Source of the DNA: Vibrio barjaei
Lineage (GTDB): Bacteria; Pseudomonadota; Gammaproteobacteria; Enterobacterales; Vibrionaceae
Direction of reading: 5' to 3'
DNA: 64,000 nucleotides
NCBI RefSeq assembly: GCF_001639065.2
Contig: NZ_LQXO02000022.1
Coordinates: 62,001 to 126,000, forward strand
The notes beneath the pieces were generated by a model. That model had not been told where the DNA came from. It saw only the letters and a program-made list of their open reading frames with translations, and made no database searches. This document shows, piece by piece, positions 16,879-26,030 of this stretch (within the stretch, counting starts at the first letter, position 1; each line of letters begins with the position of its first letter). The translations under genes and the position numbers were made by a program.

Positions 16879-18330
16879 ATGACTACCCATGTCGTTCACG
16901 AGCCGAAAAAGTCGGGAGGCTTTTTTGCAAATTTCAAGTTTCCCTCAGCCTATACCATTTTATTTGTGTTGATTGCTATCGTTGCAGTCATGACCTGGAT
17001 TATTCCTGCTGGTCAATATGAGAGAGTGATGAATGAAGATCTGGGCAGAGAAGTCCCAGTGGCTGGAACTTATTCGAGCGTAGAAAGTAACCCACAAACT
17101 CCAATCGATGTCTTAATGGCTCCTATTGATGGTTTCTATGATCACAATAGTTATGAAGCAGGTGCAATTGATGTCTCGTTATTTGTATTAGTCATTGGTG
17201 GCTTCTTGGGATTAGTGACGAAGACCGGTGCAATAGATGCTGGAATTGAGCGCGTAACTCACAAGCTAGAGGGTAGAGAAGAGTTGATGATTCCCATCCT
17301 TATGGCCTTGTTTGCTGCGGGTGGCACTGTCTATGGGATGGCAGAAGAATCTCTACCATTCTACACACTTCTCGTCCCAGTAATGATGGCAGCTCGATTT
17401 GACCCACTTGTAGCGGCCGCTACCATCTTATTGGGAGCTGGGATTGGAGTTCTGGGTTCCACAATTAACCCGTTTGCTACTGTGATTGCTGCGAATGCGT
17501 CCGGTATTCCTTTTACCGATGGTATTTTATTGCGTTTAGCCATGTTAGTGATTGGATGGATTATCTGTGTCGCTTATGTCATGAGATATGCTCGAATGGT
17601 CAAGGCCGACCCATCGAAATCCATTGTTTATGATAAACATGAGGAGAACAAGGCTCATTTCCTCGGTAATAAAGGAGAGGAAAAACTCGATTTCACGACA
17701 ACGAGAAAAGTGATATTAGCTATCTTTGGTGGTTCATTTGCTGTGATGATATATGGTGTTTCCGTTGCTGGCTGGTGGATGGCAGAGATCTCTGCGATGT
17801 TCCTAGCCTCGTCGATCTTGGTTGGACTAGTCGCTAGAATGAGTGAAGAATCTTTCATCAATAGCTTTATTGAAGGGGCGAGAGACTTACTCGGAGTAGC
17901 TTTGATTATTGGTATTGCTCGAGGCATCGTTGTTGTGATGGACCGAGGGATGATCACTGATACTATATTGAACTCGGCGGAACATATTGTCACTGGTCTT
18001 TCTTCGATAGTGTTTGTTAATGTTATGTTTTTCCTAGAAATATTATTATCTTTCTTGGTGCCTTCGACTTCTGGACTGGCTGTGTTGACGATGCCGATAA
18101 TGGCTCCCTTAGGTGATTTTGCTGGTGTTGGTCGAGAGTTGGTTATTACAGCGTATCAATCGGCTTCAGGGCTGGTGAATTTGATAACCCCAACTTCTGC
18201 TGTCGTGATGGGAGGTCTTGCCATAGCTCGGGTTCCTTACGTGAGATGGTTGAAATGGGTGGCTCCACTAATGGCTATTCTTACCATGTTCTGTGTAGTA
18301 ATGCTTAGTATTGGCACGCTTATCGGCTAA
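16879..18330 (+). CDS. YfcC/ArcD-family basic amino acid carrier
   Basis: A 483-residue membrane protein with about 12 hydrophobic segments of the YfcC family (ion transporter superfamily). It includes the conserved GGTVYGMAEESLPFY and the C-terminal PSTSGLAVLTMPIMAPLGD...NLITPTSAVVMGGL repeat. Its place ahead of arginine deiminase, carbamate kinase and ornithine carbamoyltransferase genes argues for arginine/ornithine exchange, as ArcD does; that substrate is inferred from context. AAGGAG precedes the ATG. A strong terminator follows, so it is transcribed apart from arcA. Confidence 0.87.
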   Translation: MTTHVVHEPKKSGGFFANFKFPSAYTILFVLIAIVAVMTWIIPAGQYERVMNEDLGREVPVAGTYSSVESNPQTPIDVLMAPIDGFYDHNSYEAGAIDVSLFVLVIGGFLGLVTKTGAIDAGIERVTHKLEGREELMIPILMALFAAGGTVYGMAEESLPFYTLLVPVMMAARFDPLVAAATILLGAGIGVLGSTINPFATVIAANASGIPFTDGILLRLAMLVIGWIICVAYVMRYARMVKADPSKSIVYDKHEENKAHFLGNKGEEKLDFTTTRKVILAIFGGSFAVMIYGVSVAGWWMAEISAMFLASSILVGLVARMSEESFINSFIEGARDLLGVALIIGIARGIVVVMDRGMITDTILNSAEHIVTGLSSIVFVNVMFFLEILLSFLVPSTSGLAVLTMPIMAPLGDFAGVGRELVITAYQSASGLVNLITPTSAVVMGGLAIARVPYVRWLKWVAPLMAILTMFCVVMLSIGTLIG

Positions 18331-18356
18331 ATGTTTGTTTGCTTCCTATTTTTACT

Positions 18357-18385
18357 AGCCCACTGTTATTAGCAGTGGGCTTTTC
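18357..18385 (+). terminator. Intrinsic terminator of the carrier gene
   Basis: A perfect 9-base stem AGCCCACTG/CAGTGGGCT with a 7-base loop followed by TTTTCC, 27 bases after the stop codon. Confidence 0.85.
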
Positions 18386-18515
18386 CGTTTTGGTTCCTGA
18401 CTTGTCTACGAACGATACTCGCTAGTCCTTAGCCGTTGCGACGAAATACCAATTTCTTTCCTCCTTGTTTGAATATGGGCAGTGTCCTGTCACTCATGTC
18501 CAACGGTCTCTCGAA

Positions 18516-18531
18516 TGTGATGGTTATCACG
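18516..18531. promoter_or_regulatory. CRP-like site upstream of arcA
   Basis: TGTGA-TGGTTA-TCACG matches the CRP consensus TGTGA-N6-TCACA at 9 of 10 positions. It is about 400 bases upstream of the arcA start, so it would act from a distance or on a long leader transcript. Confidence 0.55.
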
Positions 18532-18696
18532 AAAATAGACTAAAAATTGTTAATAGATACAGAAGAGGTGAGCTAGAAATAGGTAACTAACAAAAGCCAA
18601 TGCATATTTCTGCCAAGTAATCATATTCATTAGAATTAATAATGCGAATCAAGTTTCCTAAAAGAACGTAGCTATGACGGCTTCACGAATAATTCA

Positions 18697-18710
18697 TGAA
18701 TACTATTTCA
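18697..18710. promoter_or_regulatory. Candidate ArgR box upstream of arcA
   Basis: TGAATACTATTTCA agrees with TGAATWWWWATTCA at 12 of 14 positions, about 220 bases before arcA. A further TTCATGAA palindrome overlaps it on the left. Confidence 0.4.
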
Positions 18711-18927
18711 TTTAATATGCCAGATTAATTTTCGGTAATTATATTTATCAAGGAATAAATATTGTTAATGGTCACTTTTTTGATGCCCTTGTTCACATAT
18801 ATATTTGTGTGATCGGTATCCAATATTATTTTGAATGATTGGTACATATTAATTACACCACAACGAAGCTATTAATATATTCCATAAAGAACGATTTTAG
18901 TTCTTATAATATTAGAGAGACATGATT

Positions 18928-20148
18928 ATGAATAAACTATACGTTGGTTCTGAAGTTGGTCAGTTACGCCGTGTCTTGATACATCGTCCGCGACGTGCTC
19001 TCACTCACTTAACTCCTTCTAACTGCCATCAATTGTTGTTTGACGATGTACTAGCGGTAGAGAAGGCTGGCGAAGAGCATGATGTGTTTGCCAAAACACT
19101 AGAATCACAAGGTGTTGAGGTTTTACTTCTAACAAATTTGCTTGCTGAAACTCTCGCTATTTCAGAAGCAAAAGATTGGCTGTTAAATATTCAGGTTTCA
19201 GATTTTCGTTATGGCAATACCTTTGCCAACGATGTGAGATGTTATTTGGGTGATATGCCAAACATCGAATTAGCTAAAGTACTTACCGGAGGCTTGTCAT
19301 TTGGTGAAATGCCGCTTGAGTCTTCGTCAATGTTGCAATCTTTATATAAAGCTAACGATTTCATTATCGACCCGTTGCCAAATCACTTATTTACTCGTGA
19401 TACATCATGCTGGGTTTATGGCGGTGTCTCTATCAACCCGATGGCGAAGGTCGCTCGTCAAAGGGAAACAAATCATTTACGTGCAATATATCGCTGGCAT
19501 CCGACCTTTGCTGGGCAAGACTTCATTAAATACTTCGGTGATGAGCAGCAGTCGTATGATCACTCGACTATCGAAGGTGGAGATGTATTGGTCATAGGTA
19601 AAGGGTCTGTGTTGATCGGCATGTCTGAACGTACTACGCCACAGGGTGTAGAGCATTTAGCATCGAGCCTATTTAAGAATAATCAAGCCAAGCAGGTTAT
19701 TGCTTTAGAACTACCGAAAGATCGTTCATGCATGCATTTAGATACGGTTATGACGCACATGCGTGAGGATACGTTCTCCATCTACCCCAATGTTATTCCT
19801 GATGATGTGAAATGTTGGAGTCTTACTGGTGATGAATCCGGTCGAGTAACGGCCACGCAGCAGAGTTCATACATTACGACGATCGAAAAAGCGCTACAGG
19901 TCGATAAGTTAAATCTTATCACTACTGGAGGCGACAATTTCGAAGCTGAACGTGAACAATGGAATGATGCAAATAACGTCCTGACGGTCAAACCTGGTGT
20001 TGTTATTGGTTACGAACGCAATACCTATACCAACGAGAAGTACGATAAAGCCGGAATTACCGTATTACCAATTCCTGGTGATGAGCTTGGCCGCGGCCGC
20101 GGTGGCGCGCGTTGCATGAGCTGCCCAATTGAGCGCGATGGTATTTAG
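18928..20148 (+). CDS. arcA: Arginine deiminase
   Basis: Converts L-arginine to citrulline and ammonia, the first step of the cytosolic arginine deiminase pathway. About 406 residues, the normal family length. The guanidino-binding [27 protein letters not shown], the His-containing [11 protein letters not shown] and the C-terminal catalytic Cys in [10 protein letters not shown] are all present. Two ATGs lie two codons apart (18922, 18928); GAGAGA is better spaced for the second. It leads a run with arcC, the carbamoyltransferase and argR in the classical order. The Gly/Arg-rich stretch near 20090 is GC-rich only because it encodes the conserved loop. Confidence 0.96.
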   Translation: MNKLYVGSEVGQLRRVLIHRPRRALTHLTPSNCHQLLFDDVLAVEKAGEEHDVFAKTLESQGVEVLLLTNLLAETLAISEAKDWLLNIQVSDFRYGNTFANDVRCYLGDMPNIELAKVLTGGLSFGEMPLESSSMLQSLYKANDFIIDPLPNHLFTRDTSCWVYGGVSINPMAKVARQRETNHLRAIYRWHPTFAGQDFIKYFGDEQQSYDHSTIEGGDVLVIGKGSVLIGMSERTTPQGVEHLASSLFKNNQAKQVIALELPKDRSCMHLDTVMTHMREDTFSIYPNVIPDDVKCWSLTGDESGRVTATQQSSYITTIEKALQVDKLNLITTGGDNFEAEREQWNDANNVLTVKPGVVIGYERNTYTNEKYDKAGITVLPIPGDELGRGRGGARCMSCPIERDGI

Positions 20149-20186
20149 TCACTTCGCTATTCATTACCTGTACTGGATAAAAGATT

Positions 20187-21098
20187 ATGAAAAAACAAAC
20201 AATCGTTGTTGCTTTGGGTGGCAATGCGTTACTAAAGCGCGGAGAGCCACTCGAAGCGGAAGTACAACGCCACAATATTGAAATCGCGGTTAAAACCATT
20301 TCGGAAATTGCCCTGCAATATAACGTCGTATTAGTGCACGGGAATGGCCCTCAAGTCGGGCTATTGGCACTGCAAGGACTGGAATACAAGAAGGTGAGTC
20401 CTTACCCTCTTGATGTGTTGGGTAGCGAGACACAGGGCATGATCGGTTACATGTTGATGCAAGAGTTCAAGAATCAAATGCCCAGCAAGAATATCACCTG
20501 CATGTTGACACAAATGACGGTGGATCCAGCCGATCCGGCATTCAAAGATCCTACCAAGTTTATTGGTCCTGTCTATGACAAGCAGGAAGCATGTGAATTA
20601 GCTGAGAAATATCACTGGACTGTGAAACCTGATGGAGATTATTTCCGCCGTGTGGTCCCAAGTCCATTACCAACTGGCATTGTTGAGCACGAAGCCATCA
20701 CCTCTCTTATTGATGAGGGGCACCTTGTTATTTGCACTGGCGGAGGTGGTATTCCGGTCACTCGTAAAGATGGCAAGCTTGTTGGAGTAGAGGCGGTGAT
20801 TGATAAAGACATGTCGGCAGCCTTCCTTGCCAAACAACTTCACGCGGACCGATTACTGATATTAACTGATGCAGATGCCGTTTACCTAGATTGGGGTAAA
20901 CCAACTCAACATGCGTTACGAGCCACGACACCATCAGAATTGTCACGTTACCAGTTCGATGAAGGTTCAATGGGCCCTAAAATTGATGCCTCGTGTGAGT
21001 TTATTAATCAAGGTGGACAAATGGTGGGGATCGGCGCGCTACAAGATGGTCTTCGCATTCTTGAAGGGACCGCAGGTACCACGATTTCAAAACACTAA
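20187..21098 (+). CDS. arcC: Carbamate kinase
   Basis: A 303-residue amino-acid-kinase-family enzyme that makes ATP from carbamoyl phosphate and ADP, the energy-yielding last step of the arginine deiminase pathway. Seen: N-terminal VVALGGNALLKRGEP, VLVHGNGPQVG, VVPSPLPTGIVE, ICTGGGGIPV and the C-terminal DEGSMGPKI, all carbamate-kinase hallmarks. It lies 38 bases after arcA and 95 bases before the carbamoyltransferase gene, in one probable operon. Confidence 0.96.
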   Translation: MKKQTIVVALGGNALLKRGEPLEAEVQRHNIEIAVKTISEIALQYNVVLVHGNGPQVGLLALQGLEYKKVSPYPLDVLGSETQGMIGYMLMQEFKNQMPSKNITCMLTQMTVDPADPAFKDPTKFIGPVYDKQEACELAEKYHWTVKPDGDYFRRVVPSPLPTGIVEHEAITSLIDEGHLVICTGGGGIPVTRKDGKLVGVEAVIDKDMSAAFLAKQLHADRLLILTDADAVYLDWGKPTQHALRATTPSELSRYQFDEGSMGPKIDASCEFINQGGQMVGIGALQDGLRILEGTAGTTISKH

Positions 21099-21193
21099 AT
21101 TTGTCGTCGAATACACATTTAAATCAAAGTACGAGCGTGTCAGTGGCAGAGTGTTGTCGTGACTGACACGCATAGATAGAAAAGGAACATAAT

Positions 21194-22204
21194 ATGGCTT
21201 TCAATCTTCGCAATCGCAACTTCCTTAAACTTCTAGATTTTACCCCTCGTGAGATTCAGCACTTGCTTGAGCTGTCCATTGAACTTAAAAAAGCCAAGTA
21301 CAACGGATACGAACAACCTCGCCTAAAAGGCAAAAATATTGCACTCATCTTTGAAAAAACATCGACCCGCACTCGTTGTGCTTTTGAGGTGGCGGCATTC
21401 GATCAAGGAGCACAAGTTTCTTATCTTGGGCCTACTGGATCTCAAATTGGCCATAAAGAATCAATGAAAGATACCGCTCGGGTACTGGGGCGTATGTACG
21501 ACGGGATTGAGTATCGCGGCTATGGTCAATCTATCGTTGAAGAGCTCGGTGCTTATGCAGGTGTACCAGTTTGGAACGGCTTAACAGACGAATTCCACCC
21601 AACTCAAATTCTTGCAGACTTCATGACCATGATGGAACATGCTCCGGGTCGTCCATTGCAAGATATTCGCTTTGCCTACTTAGGGGATGCTCGCAATAAC
21701 ATGGGTAATTCGTTAATGGTAGGCGCGGCAAAAATGGGGATGGAAATCCATTTAGTTGCGCCAAAACAGTTCTGGCCTGAAGAAGCTCTTGTTGAGGAAT
21801 GTCAATCCATTGCCAAACACACCGGAGCGAAAATCGTACTCACGGAAGACGTACACGAAGGTGTGCAAGGGTGTGACTTCCTATATACAGATGTTTGGGT
21901 CTCTATGGGTGAAGCAAAAGAAGCCTGGGCTGAGCGTATCAAGTTGATGCTGCCTTATCAGGTCAATATGGAAATGCTCAAAGCGACAGGCAATCCAAAC
22001 GTGAAATTCATGCACTGCTTGCCTGCTTTTCATGGCGAAGATACGACGGTGGGTAAGTCTTTATCAGCAGAATATCCAATGTTAGCTGATGGCTGCGAAG
22101 TTACCGACGAAGTGATTGAATCCGAGCATTCTATTGTCTTTGATGAAGCGGAAAACCGTATGCACACGATTAAAGCTGTAATGGTCGCGACCTTAGGTAG
22201 CTAA
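21194..22204 (+). CDS. arcB: Ornithine carbamoyltransferase (catabolic context)
   Basis: A 336-residue transcarbamylase. The carbamoyl-phosphate site STRTR is at residues 57-61, HPTQ in the N-terminal half, and MHCLPAFHG near the ornithine site. It is placed between arcC and argR, so it should run in the catabolic direction, citrulline plus phosphate to ornithine plus carbamoyl phosphate. By sequence alone it cannot be told from biosynthetic ArgF; the symbol rests on context. AAAGGA precedes the ATG. Confidence 0.93.
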   Translation: MAFNLRNRNFLKLLDFTPREIQHLLELSIELKKAKYNGYEQPRLKGKNIALIFEKTSTRTRCAFEVAAFDQGAQVSYLGPTGSQIGHKESMKDTARVLGRMYDGIEYRGYGQSIVEELGAYAGVPVWNGLTDEFHPTQILADFMTMMEHAPGRPLQDIRFAYLGDARNNMGNSLMVGAAKMGMEIHLVAPKQFWPEEALVEECQSIAKHTGAKIVLTEDVHEGVQGCDFLYTDVWVSMGEAKEAWAERIKLMLPYQVNMEMLKATGNPNVKFMHCLPAFHGEDTTVGKSLSAEYPMLADGCEVTDEVIESEHSIVFDEAENRMHTIKAVMVATLGS

Positions 22205-22393
22205 AAGGCTAGCACATTGCATGAGAGGAACAGGAATGTCCTCTCATCTTAACTAAAGTAGCAATAAGTTGCTGTAACAATGCGATTGGCTCGGGATTTT
22301 TCAGAACGATTAATTGTTACGTTATACCAGCGAAACAAATACAAGATCACGAACCCACTCATGGATGAGTTTCAATATTTTACAGGTGATAAC

Positions 22394-22879
22394 ATGTATG
22401 AAACTCCAACTTGTAACGACATGCTCGATGTCGATCAAAAACTGACAGATGTATGTAAGAAGCTTCTTCAGCAGCAGAGCTTTACTACACAGAATAAGCT
22501 CCGAGAAGCACTGGTAGACCTTGGTTATGATGGGATTAGTCAATCGACGGTCTCTCGTCTATTGACCAACCTGGGAGTAGTCAAAGTTCAAAATGCCTGC
22601 GGTAAAAAGGCGTATTGTCTAACGTCGGAGAACAGCCCTGTTCGTGTCGACTCTTCTATTTCGTCACAGATCGAGCTGATCACTAACAATCAGTCTCTCG
22701 TTGTCGTGAAAACTCACCCTGGAAGTGCTCAGCTTATTGCTCGCCTGATTGATATCGACCCTCACGCTGATATTTTGGCGACTATTGGTGGCAATGATAC
22801 GATTCTAGTGATTCCAAAACAGGCTTCTGAAGTGAGTCGATGTGAGCGTGTCGTTAGAGCAAGGCTTGGTGCATTGTAG
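22394..22879 (+). CDS. argR: ArgR-family arginine-responsive regulator
   Basis: A 161-residue ArgR-like protein. The N-terminal winged helix shows QNKLREALVDLGYDGISQSTVSRLLTNLG, and the C-terminal arginine-binding/hexamerisation domain shows ATIGGNDTILVI in place of the usual GTIAGDDT. The frame is open from 22280, but AGGTGA lies 5 bases ahead of ATG 22394 and family length supports it. Context suggests a dedicated regulator of the arginine deiminase genes, possibly distinct from the housekeeping ArgR. The 189 bases after the carbamoyltransferase leave room for its own promoter. Confidence 0.88.
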   Translation: MYETPTCNDMLDVDQKLTDVCKKLLQQQSFTTQNKLREALVDLGYDGISQSTVSRLLTNLGVVKVQNACGKKAYCLTSENSPVRVDSSISSQIELITNNQSLVVVKTHPGSAQLIARLIDIDPHADILATIGGNDTILVIPKQASEVSRCERVVRARLGAL

Positions 22880-22916
22880 CCATATTGATACAGCACGATA
22901 ATTGTTGTACCCCAAC

Positions 22917-22952
22917 AAAAAAAGCAGCGATGTTGTTAATCGCTGCTTTTGT
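22917..22952. terminator. Bidirectional terminator between argR and GH13 gene
   Basis: AGCAGCGAT/ATCGCTGCT with a 7-base loop, flanked by AAAAA on the left and TTTT on the right, so it serves both converging transcripts. Confidence 0.88.
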
Positions 22953-22966
22953 TACATTTTCCTCAG

Positions 22967-24652
22967 TTATTCAATATCAATGATCATGGCCTGATAAGGC
23001 TTCAAAACTAGCTCGTGCAGAGAGCTTGGTGCATCATCATAGTTATTTAGTACGACTTGTTTCACAGCGTATTGGTAGGTTCTCTCTAAGGTACTATCGG
23101 TAAAGTTAGCTATGATCAGCAAAGATTTTTCGCCGCTCGAGCGAATGTATGCGTAGACTTCACTGTCTTGCGGGTCGAGTAAGGTATGGTTGCCATAAAC
23201 TACGACATCCCCATATTCTTCACCTTGGCGCAGTTGGATAAGCTGGCGATAATGGTGATAAATGGAATCCTCATCGTTAACCGCTTGTTCTGCATTGATC
23301 TCCACATAGTTTTCATTCACTGGTAGCCAAGGCGTGCCAGTAGTGAAACCTGCATGATCTTTTGTATCCCATTGCACTGGGACACGGGCATGGTCACGAG
23401 AGAAGTAGTTTAAAAACTCAATCGCATCATCATTGGAAACGCCGCGCTCAATCATTTTCTGGTAATGGAACTTCGCCATGAGATCATTAAACTCTTCGAT
23501 ATTATTGAAGTGCTTATTAGTCATGCCGATTTCTTCACCTTGATAAATATACGGGGTGCCGCTCATCATATGTAGAACCGTACCGAGCATTTTTGCACTG
23601 ATGATGCGATATTCAGGAGAGTCAGAGCCGTAACGCGATACCGTACGAGGTTGGTCATGATTACTCCAATACACACTATTCCAACCTTTCTGGTATAAGT
23701 CTTCCTGCCAGCGCGACATGATTTCTTTGTACTGAACCAAGTCAAAATCTTTTTTCACTGCATTGTGTTCTTCACGGTCGATGCTGACATGCTCGAATTG
23801 GAAGATCATACTAATTTCATTGCGGTCAGGATGAGAGTAGTAACGGCCATCCAGTGTTGTGGTGAAGGGGGTTTCACCGACGGTGAGTACATCGTAATGC
23901 TTCAGAACTTTATCGTGCATTTCACGCAGATATTGGTGAACCAGTAGGTTATTTGACCAATGCTCCCAACCAGCGACTCCCGCATCAAAAATAGTTGCAT
24001 CTGGATAGTCTGACGGTTTACCGATCATATTAATGACGTCCATTCGGAAACCACCTAAGCCCTTTTTCAGCCAAAAGTGCATCATGTCGTAGACCGCTTC
24101 ACGTACCTCTGGATTTGCCCAGTTTAGGTCAGGTTGTTTATTGCTAAACAGGTGCAGATAGTACTGGCCGGTCGCTTCATCAAGTGTCCACGCTTTAGGC
24201 TTGAAGAAAGATTCCCAATTATTGGGTTCACTGCCATCTTCTTTGGGATCTTTCCAAATATACCAATCGCGTTTTGGATTATCCTTACTGCTTTTGGATT
24301 CGATAAACCAAGGGTGTTCATCTGAGGTGTGGTTTACCACGAGATCCATGACAATTTTGATGCCGCGTTTATCCGCTTCGAATAACAGCTTTTCCATATC
24401 GGCCATAGTGCCAAATTCTGGTGCAATTTCACGATAGCCAGAAATATCATAGCCGTTGTCATCCATCGGAGATTTATACACAGGACTGAGCCAAATGACG
24501 TTCGCGCCAAGGGCTTTAATGTAATCCAATTTTTCTATAATACCTGGGATATCACCAATGCCATCTCCGTTAGAGTCGTTGAAACTTCTTGGATAGATTT
24601 GATAAACGACAGCGTCATGCCACCAACGCTTTTCCAGTTGTTCCGTACTCAT
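22967..24652 (-). CDS. GH13 oligo-1,6-glucosidase / alpha-glucosidase
   Basis: A 561-residue cytosolic GH13 enzyme with no signal peptide. The four GH13 regions are visible: DLVVNH (about 103-108), GFRMDV with nucleophile Asp205, VGE with Glu260, and SNHDQPR with Asp333. The residue after the nucleophile is Val206; in this family Val there goes with alpha-1,6 (isomaltose) activity and Thr with alpha-1,4. It should release glucose from imported isomalto- or other alpha-glucosides. It lies 32 bases after the lacI-type gene and faces away from the aglEFGK transporter. Confidence 0.92.
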   Translation of the reverse strand: MSTEQLEKRWWHDAVVYQIYPRSFNDSNGDGIGDIPGIIEKLDYIKALGANVIWLSPVYKSPMDDNGYDISGYREIAPEFGTMADMEKLLFEADKRGIKIVMDLVVNHTSDEHPWFIESKSSKDNPKRDWYIWKDPKEDGSEPNNWESFFKPKAWTLDEATGQYYLHLFSNKQPDLNWANPEVREAVYDMMHFWLKKGLGGFRMDVINMIGKPSDYPDATIFDAGVAGWEHWSNNLLVHQYLREMHDKVLKHYDVLTVGETPFTTTLDGRYYSHPDRNEISMIFQFEHVSIDREEHNAVKKDFDLVQYKEIMSRWQEDLYQKGWNSVYWSNHDQPRTVSRYGSDSPEYRIISAKMLGTVLHMMSGTPYIYQGEEIGMTNKHFNNIEEFNDLMAKFHYQKMIERGVSNDDAIEFLNYFSRDHARVPVQWDTKDHAGFTTGTPWLPVNENYVEINAEQAVNDEDSIYHHYRQLIQLRQGEEYGDVVVYGNHTLLDPQDSEVYAYIRSSGEKSLLIIANFTDSTLERTYQYAVKQVVLNNYDDAPSSLHELVLKPYQAMIIDIE

Positions 24653-24684
24653 GGATCAATTCTCCTTAGCAAGTGAGGTAATGT

Positions 24685-25713
24685 CTAACTGCTGGTACGA
24701 ATAATAAGCTCCGTATCCAGTTGGATAGATTCGTAGGGTAGTTGGCCGAGCGCCATCTTTGCAGCGATTCGGCCTTTATTCTCAATAGGCTGCTGAATAG
24801 TCGTTAAGCCGGCTTCTGCAGCTTTGGGTATTCCGTCAAAACCGACAATTCGAATATCGATGTTGATTTCTCTTGCCACTTCCAGAGCGGCCAAAGCGAT
24901 TTTATCGCTCATACAAAGCAGTACATCCACGCGTTTAGGGGCCGTTAGTGTGCCACGCAACATGGTTTTTAACGTCGTTTCGTCAAGATCGTGAATTTGC
25001 CAGACATTTTCGAATGACAACGGTATGCCGTTTTCCTCGAGAGCTTGTTTGTAGCCTTCAAAACGACAGCGAGAAACGGACTCTTCGCTGGTATAAAGAT
25101 TGTCGAGGTTGGCGAGCGACAACGATGTTGATGGCTCAAGACGCAGCCCCAAAATAAGCACATTGTCGTCGGATGAATGAATGGCATGCATGGCTATGTC
25201 GTAGCTTGCTTTGCGGTTGTCGACATTGATGGATGGAATGTCAGGCAATGCAAAATCGACCGCCACGACAGGCTTATGCTGACGCAGTATCAGGTTGATT
25301 ATGCTTGAGTCCACAGGTTTGCCATAAACTATGAAACTATCGGGAATAGTTTCAACCTGCGTATTCTGATAGTTATCACTGCTTGATGGCAGCAACAGCA
25401 TGTTGACATGAGACTCGTCTAAAGTCTTTGATATTCCAGCTAAAAACTGAGTAGCAACTGGGTCGGTAAAGTTATAGGCGAGATTGTCTGCGAGCAAAAC
25501 TCCGATTACGCCGGTCTTTCCGGTGCGTAGGCTTCGTGCAGTGATACTAGGGCCGGTGTAACCGAGTTTTTCACATTCAAGCAGAATGTTCTCTCTCAGC
25601 GCCTTTGAAAGTTGGTTTGGACGGTTGAAAGCGTTTGATACGGTAGCCGTTGATACACCTAGGTGAGCGGCGACGGTTTTCAATGTAGGTTTCTTCCGTT
25701 CCATATCAGTCAT
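24685..25713 (-). CDS. LacI-family repressor of the alpha-glucoside genes
   Basis: A 342-residue LacI/GalR protein. The HTH with hinge is seen as PTLKTVAAHLGVSTATVSNAFNRP (about 8-31), followed by a periplasmic-binding-protein-like sensor domain ending near LGQLPYESIQLDTELIIR. It is first in an operon with the oligo-1,6-glucosidase and divergent from the ABC transporter, so it most likely represses both until an alpha-glucoside or a product binds. Two candidate operators lie in the 317-base divergent region. A second Met at codon 4 is an alternative start. Confidence 0.93.
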   Translation of the reverse strand: MTDMERKKPTLKTVAAHLGVSTATVSNAFNRPNQLSKALRENILLECEKLGYTGPSITARSLRTGKTGVIGVLLADNLAYNFTDPVATQFLAGISKTLDESHVNMLLLPSSSDNYQNTQVETIPDSFIVYGKPVDSSIINLILRQHKPVVAVDFALPDIPSINVDNRKASYDIAMHAIHSSDDNVLILGLRLEPSTSLSLANLDNLYTSEESVSRCRFEGYKQALEENGIPLSFENVWQIHDLDETTLKTMLRGTLTAPKRVDVLLCMSDKIALAALEVAREINIDIRIVGFDGIPKAAEAGLTTIQQPIENKGRIAAKMALGQLPYESIQLDTELIIRTSS

Positions 25714-25766
25714 TGTCCATGTTTATATTATCTGCAATCTAGAATAGCGAAATTTATCAGTTGAGT

Positions 25767-25780
25767 CTAAATCGATTAAG
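25767..25780. promoter_or_regulatory. Candidate LacI-family operator, repressor side
   Basis: CTAAATC-GATTAAG, a near palindrome (6 of 7 pairs) centred on CG as usual for LacI-family operators. It is 54 bases upstream of the repressor start and shares the octamer CGATTAAG with the second site 168 bases away. Confidence 0.55.
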
Positions 25781-25934
25781 AAGGAATGCGAAATTAAAAT
25801 TTCATAGCCATTATAATTTGTTTGATGCTTGTCACTTAAATGTAACCAAGGTATTTCAAAACATGATCAAAGGCACAAGATTTGGCAAGAAAGTGGTCGA
25901 ATTGTCAATAAGGTTTTATGGTATTCATTAACGG

Positions 25935-25948
25935 CTTAACCGATTAAG
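25935..25948. promoter_or_regulatory. Candidate LacI-family operator, transporter side
   Basis: CTTAACC-GATTAAG, again 6 of 7 paired and CG-centred, 83 bases upstream of the binding-protein gene. With the copy at 25767 it could allow shared or looped repression of the divergent promoters. Confidence 0.6.
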
Positions 25949-26030
25949 TAATTAAGAAGAAGTTAAGTCGAGGACATAAGAACTGACTATAAAAACGAAA
26001 CAAAGTATCTGAATACATGGAGTCTTACTG

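Larger units (their letters stand above)
18386..18921. other. Long regulatory region upstream of arcA
   Basis: This 536-base A/T-rich gap has no convincing ORF. It contains one strong CRP-like site and one ArgR-box-like site (listed separately). I looked for an FNR site (TTGAT-N4-ATCAA), common for this anaerobic pathway, and found no good match. Confidence 0.5.

Noticed and set aside
18386-18921. FNR site upstream of arcA
   Set aside because: Expected for an arginine deiminase operon, but no TTGAT-N4-ATCAA with both arms was found.
20085-20112. GC-rich stretch in arcA as sign of foreign DNA
   Set aside because: It encodes the conserved Gly/Arg-rich loop before the catalytic Cys.
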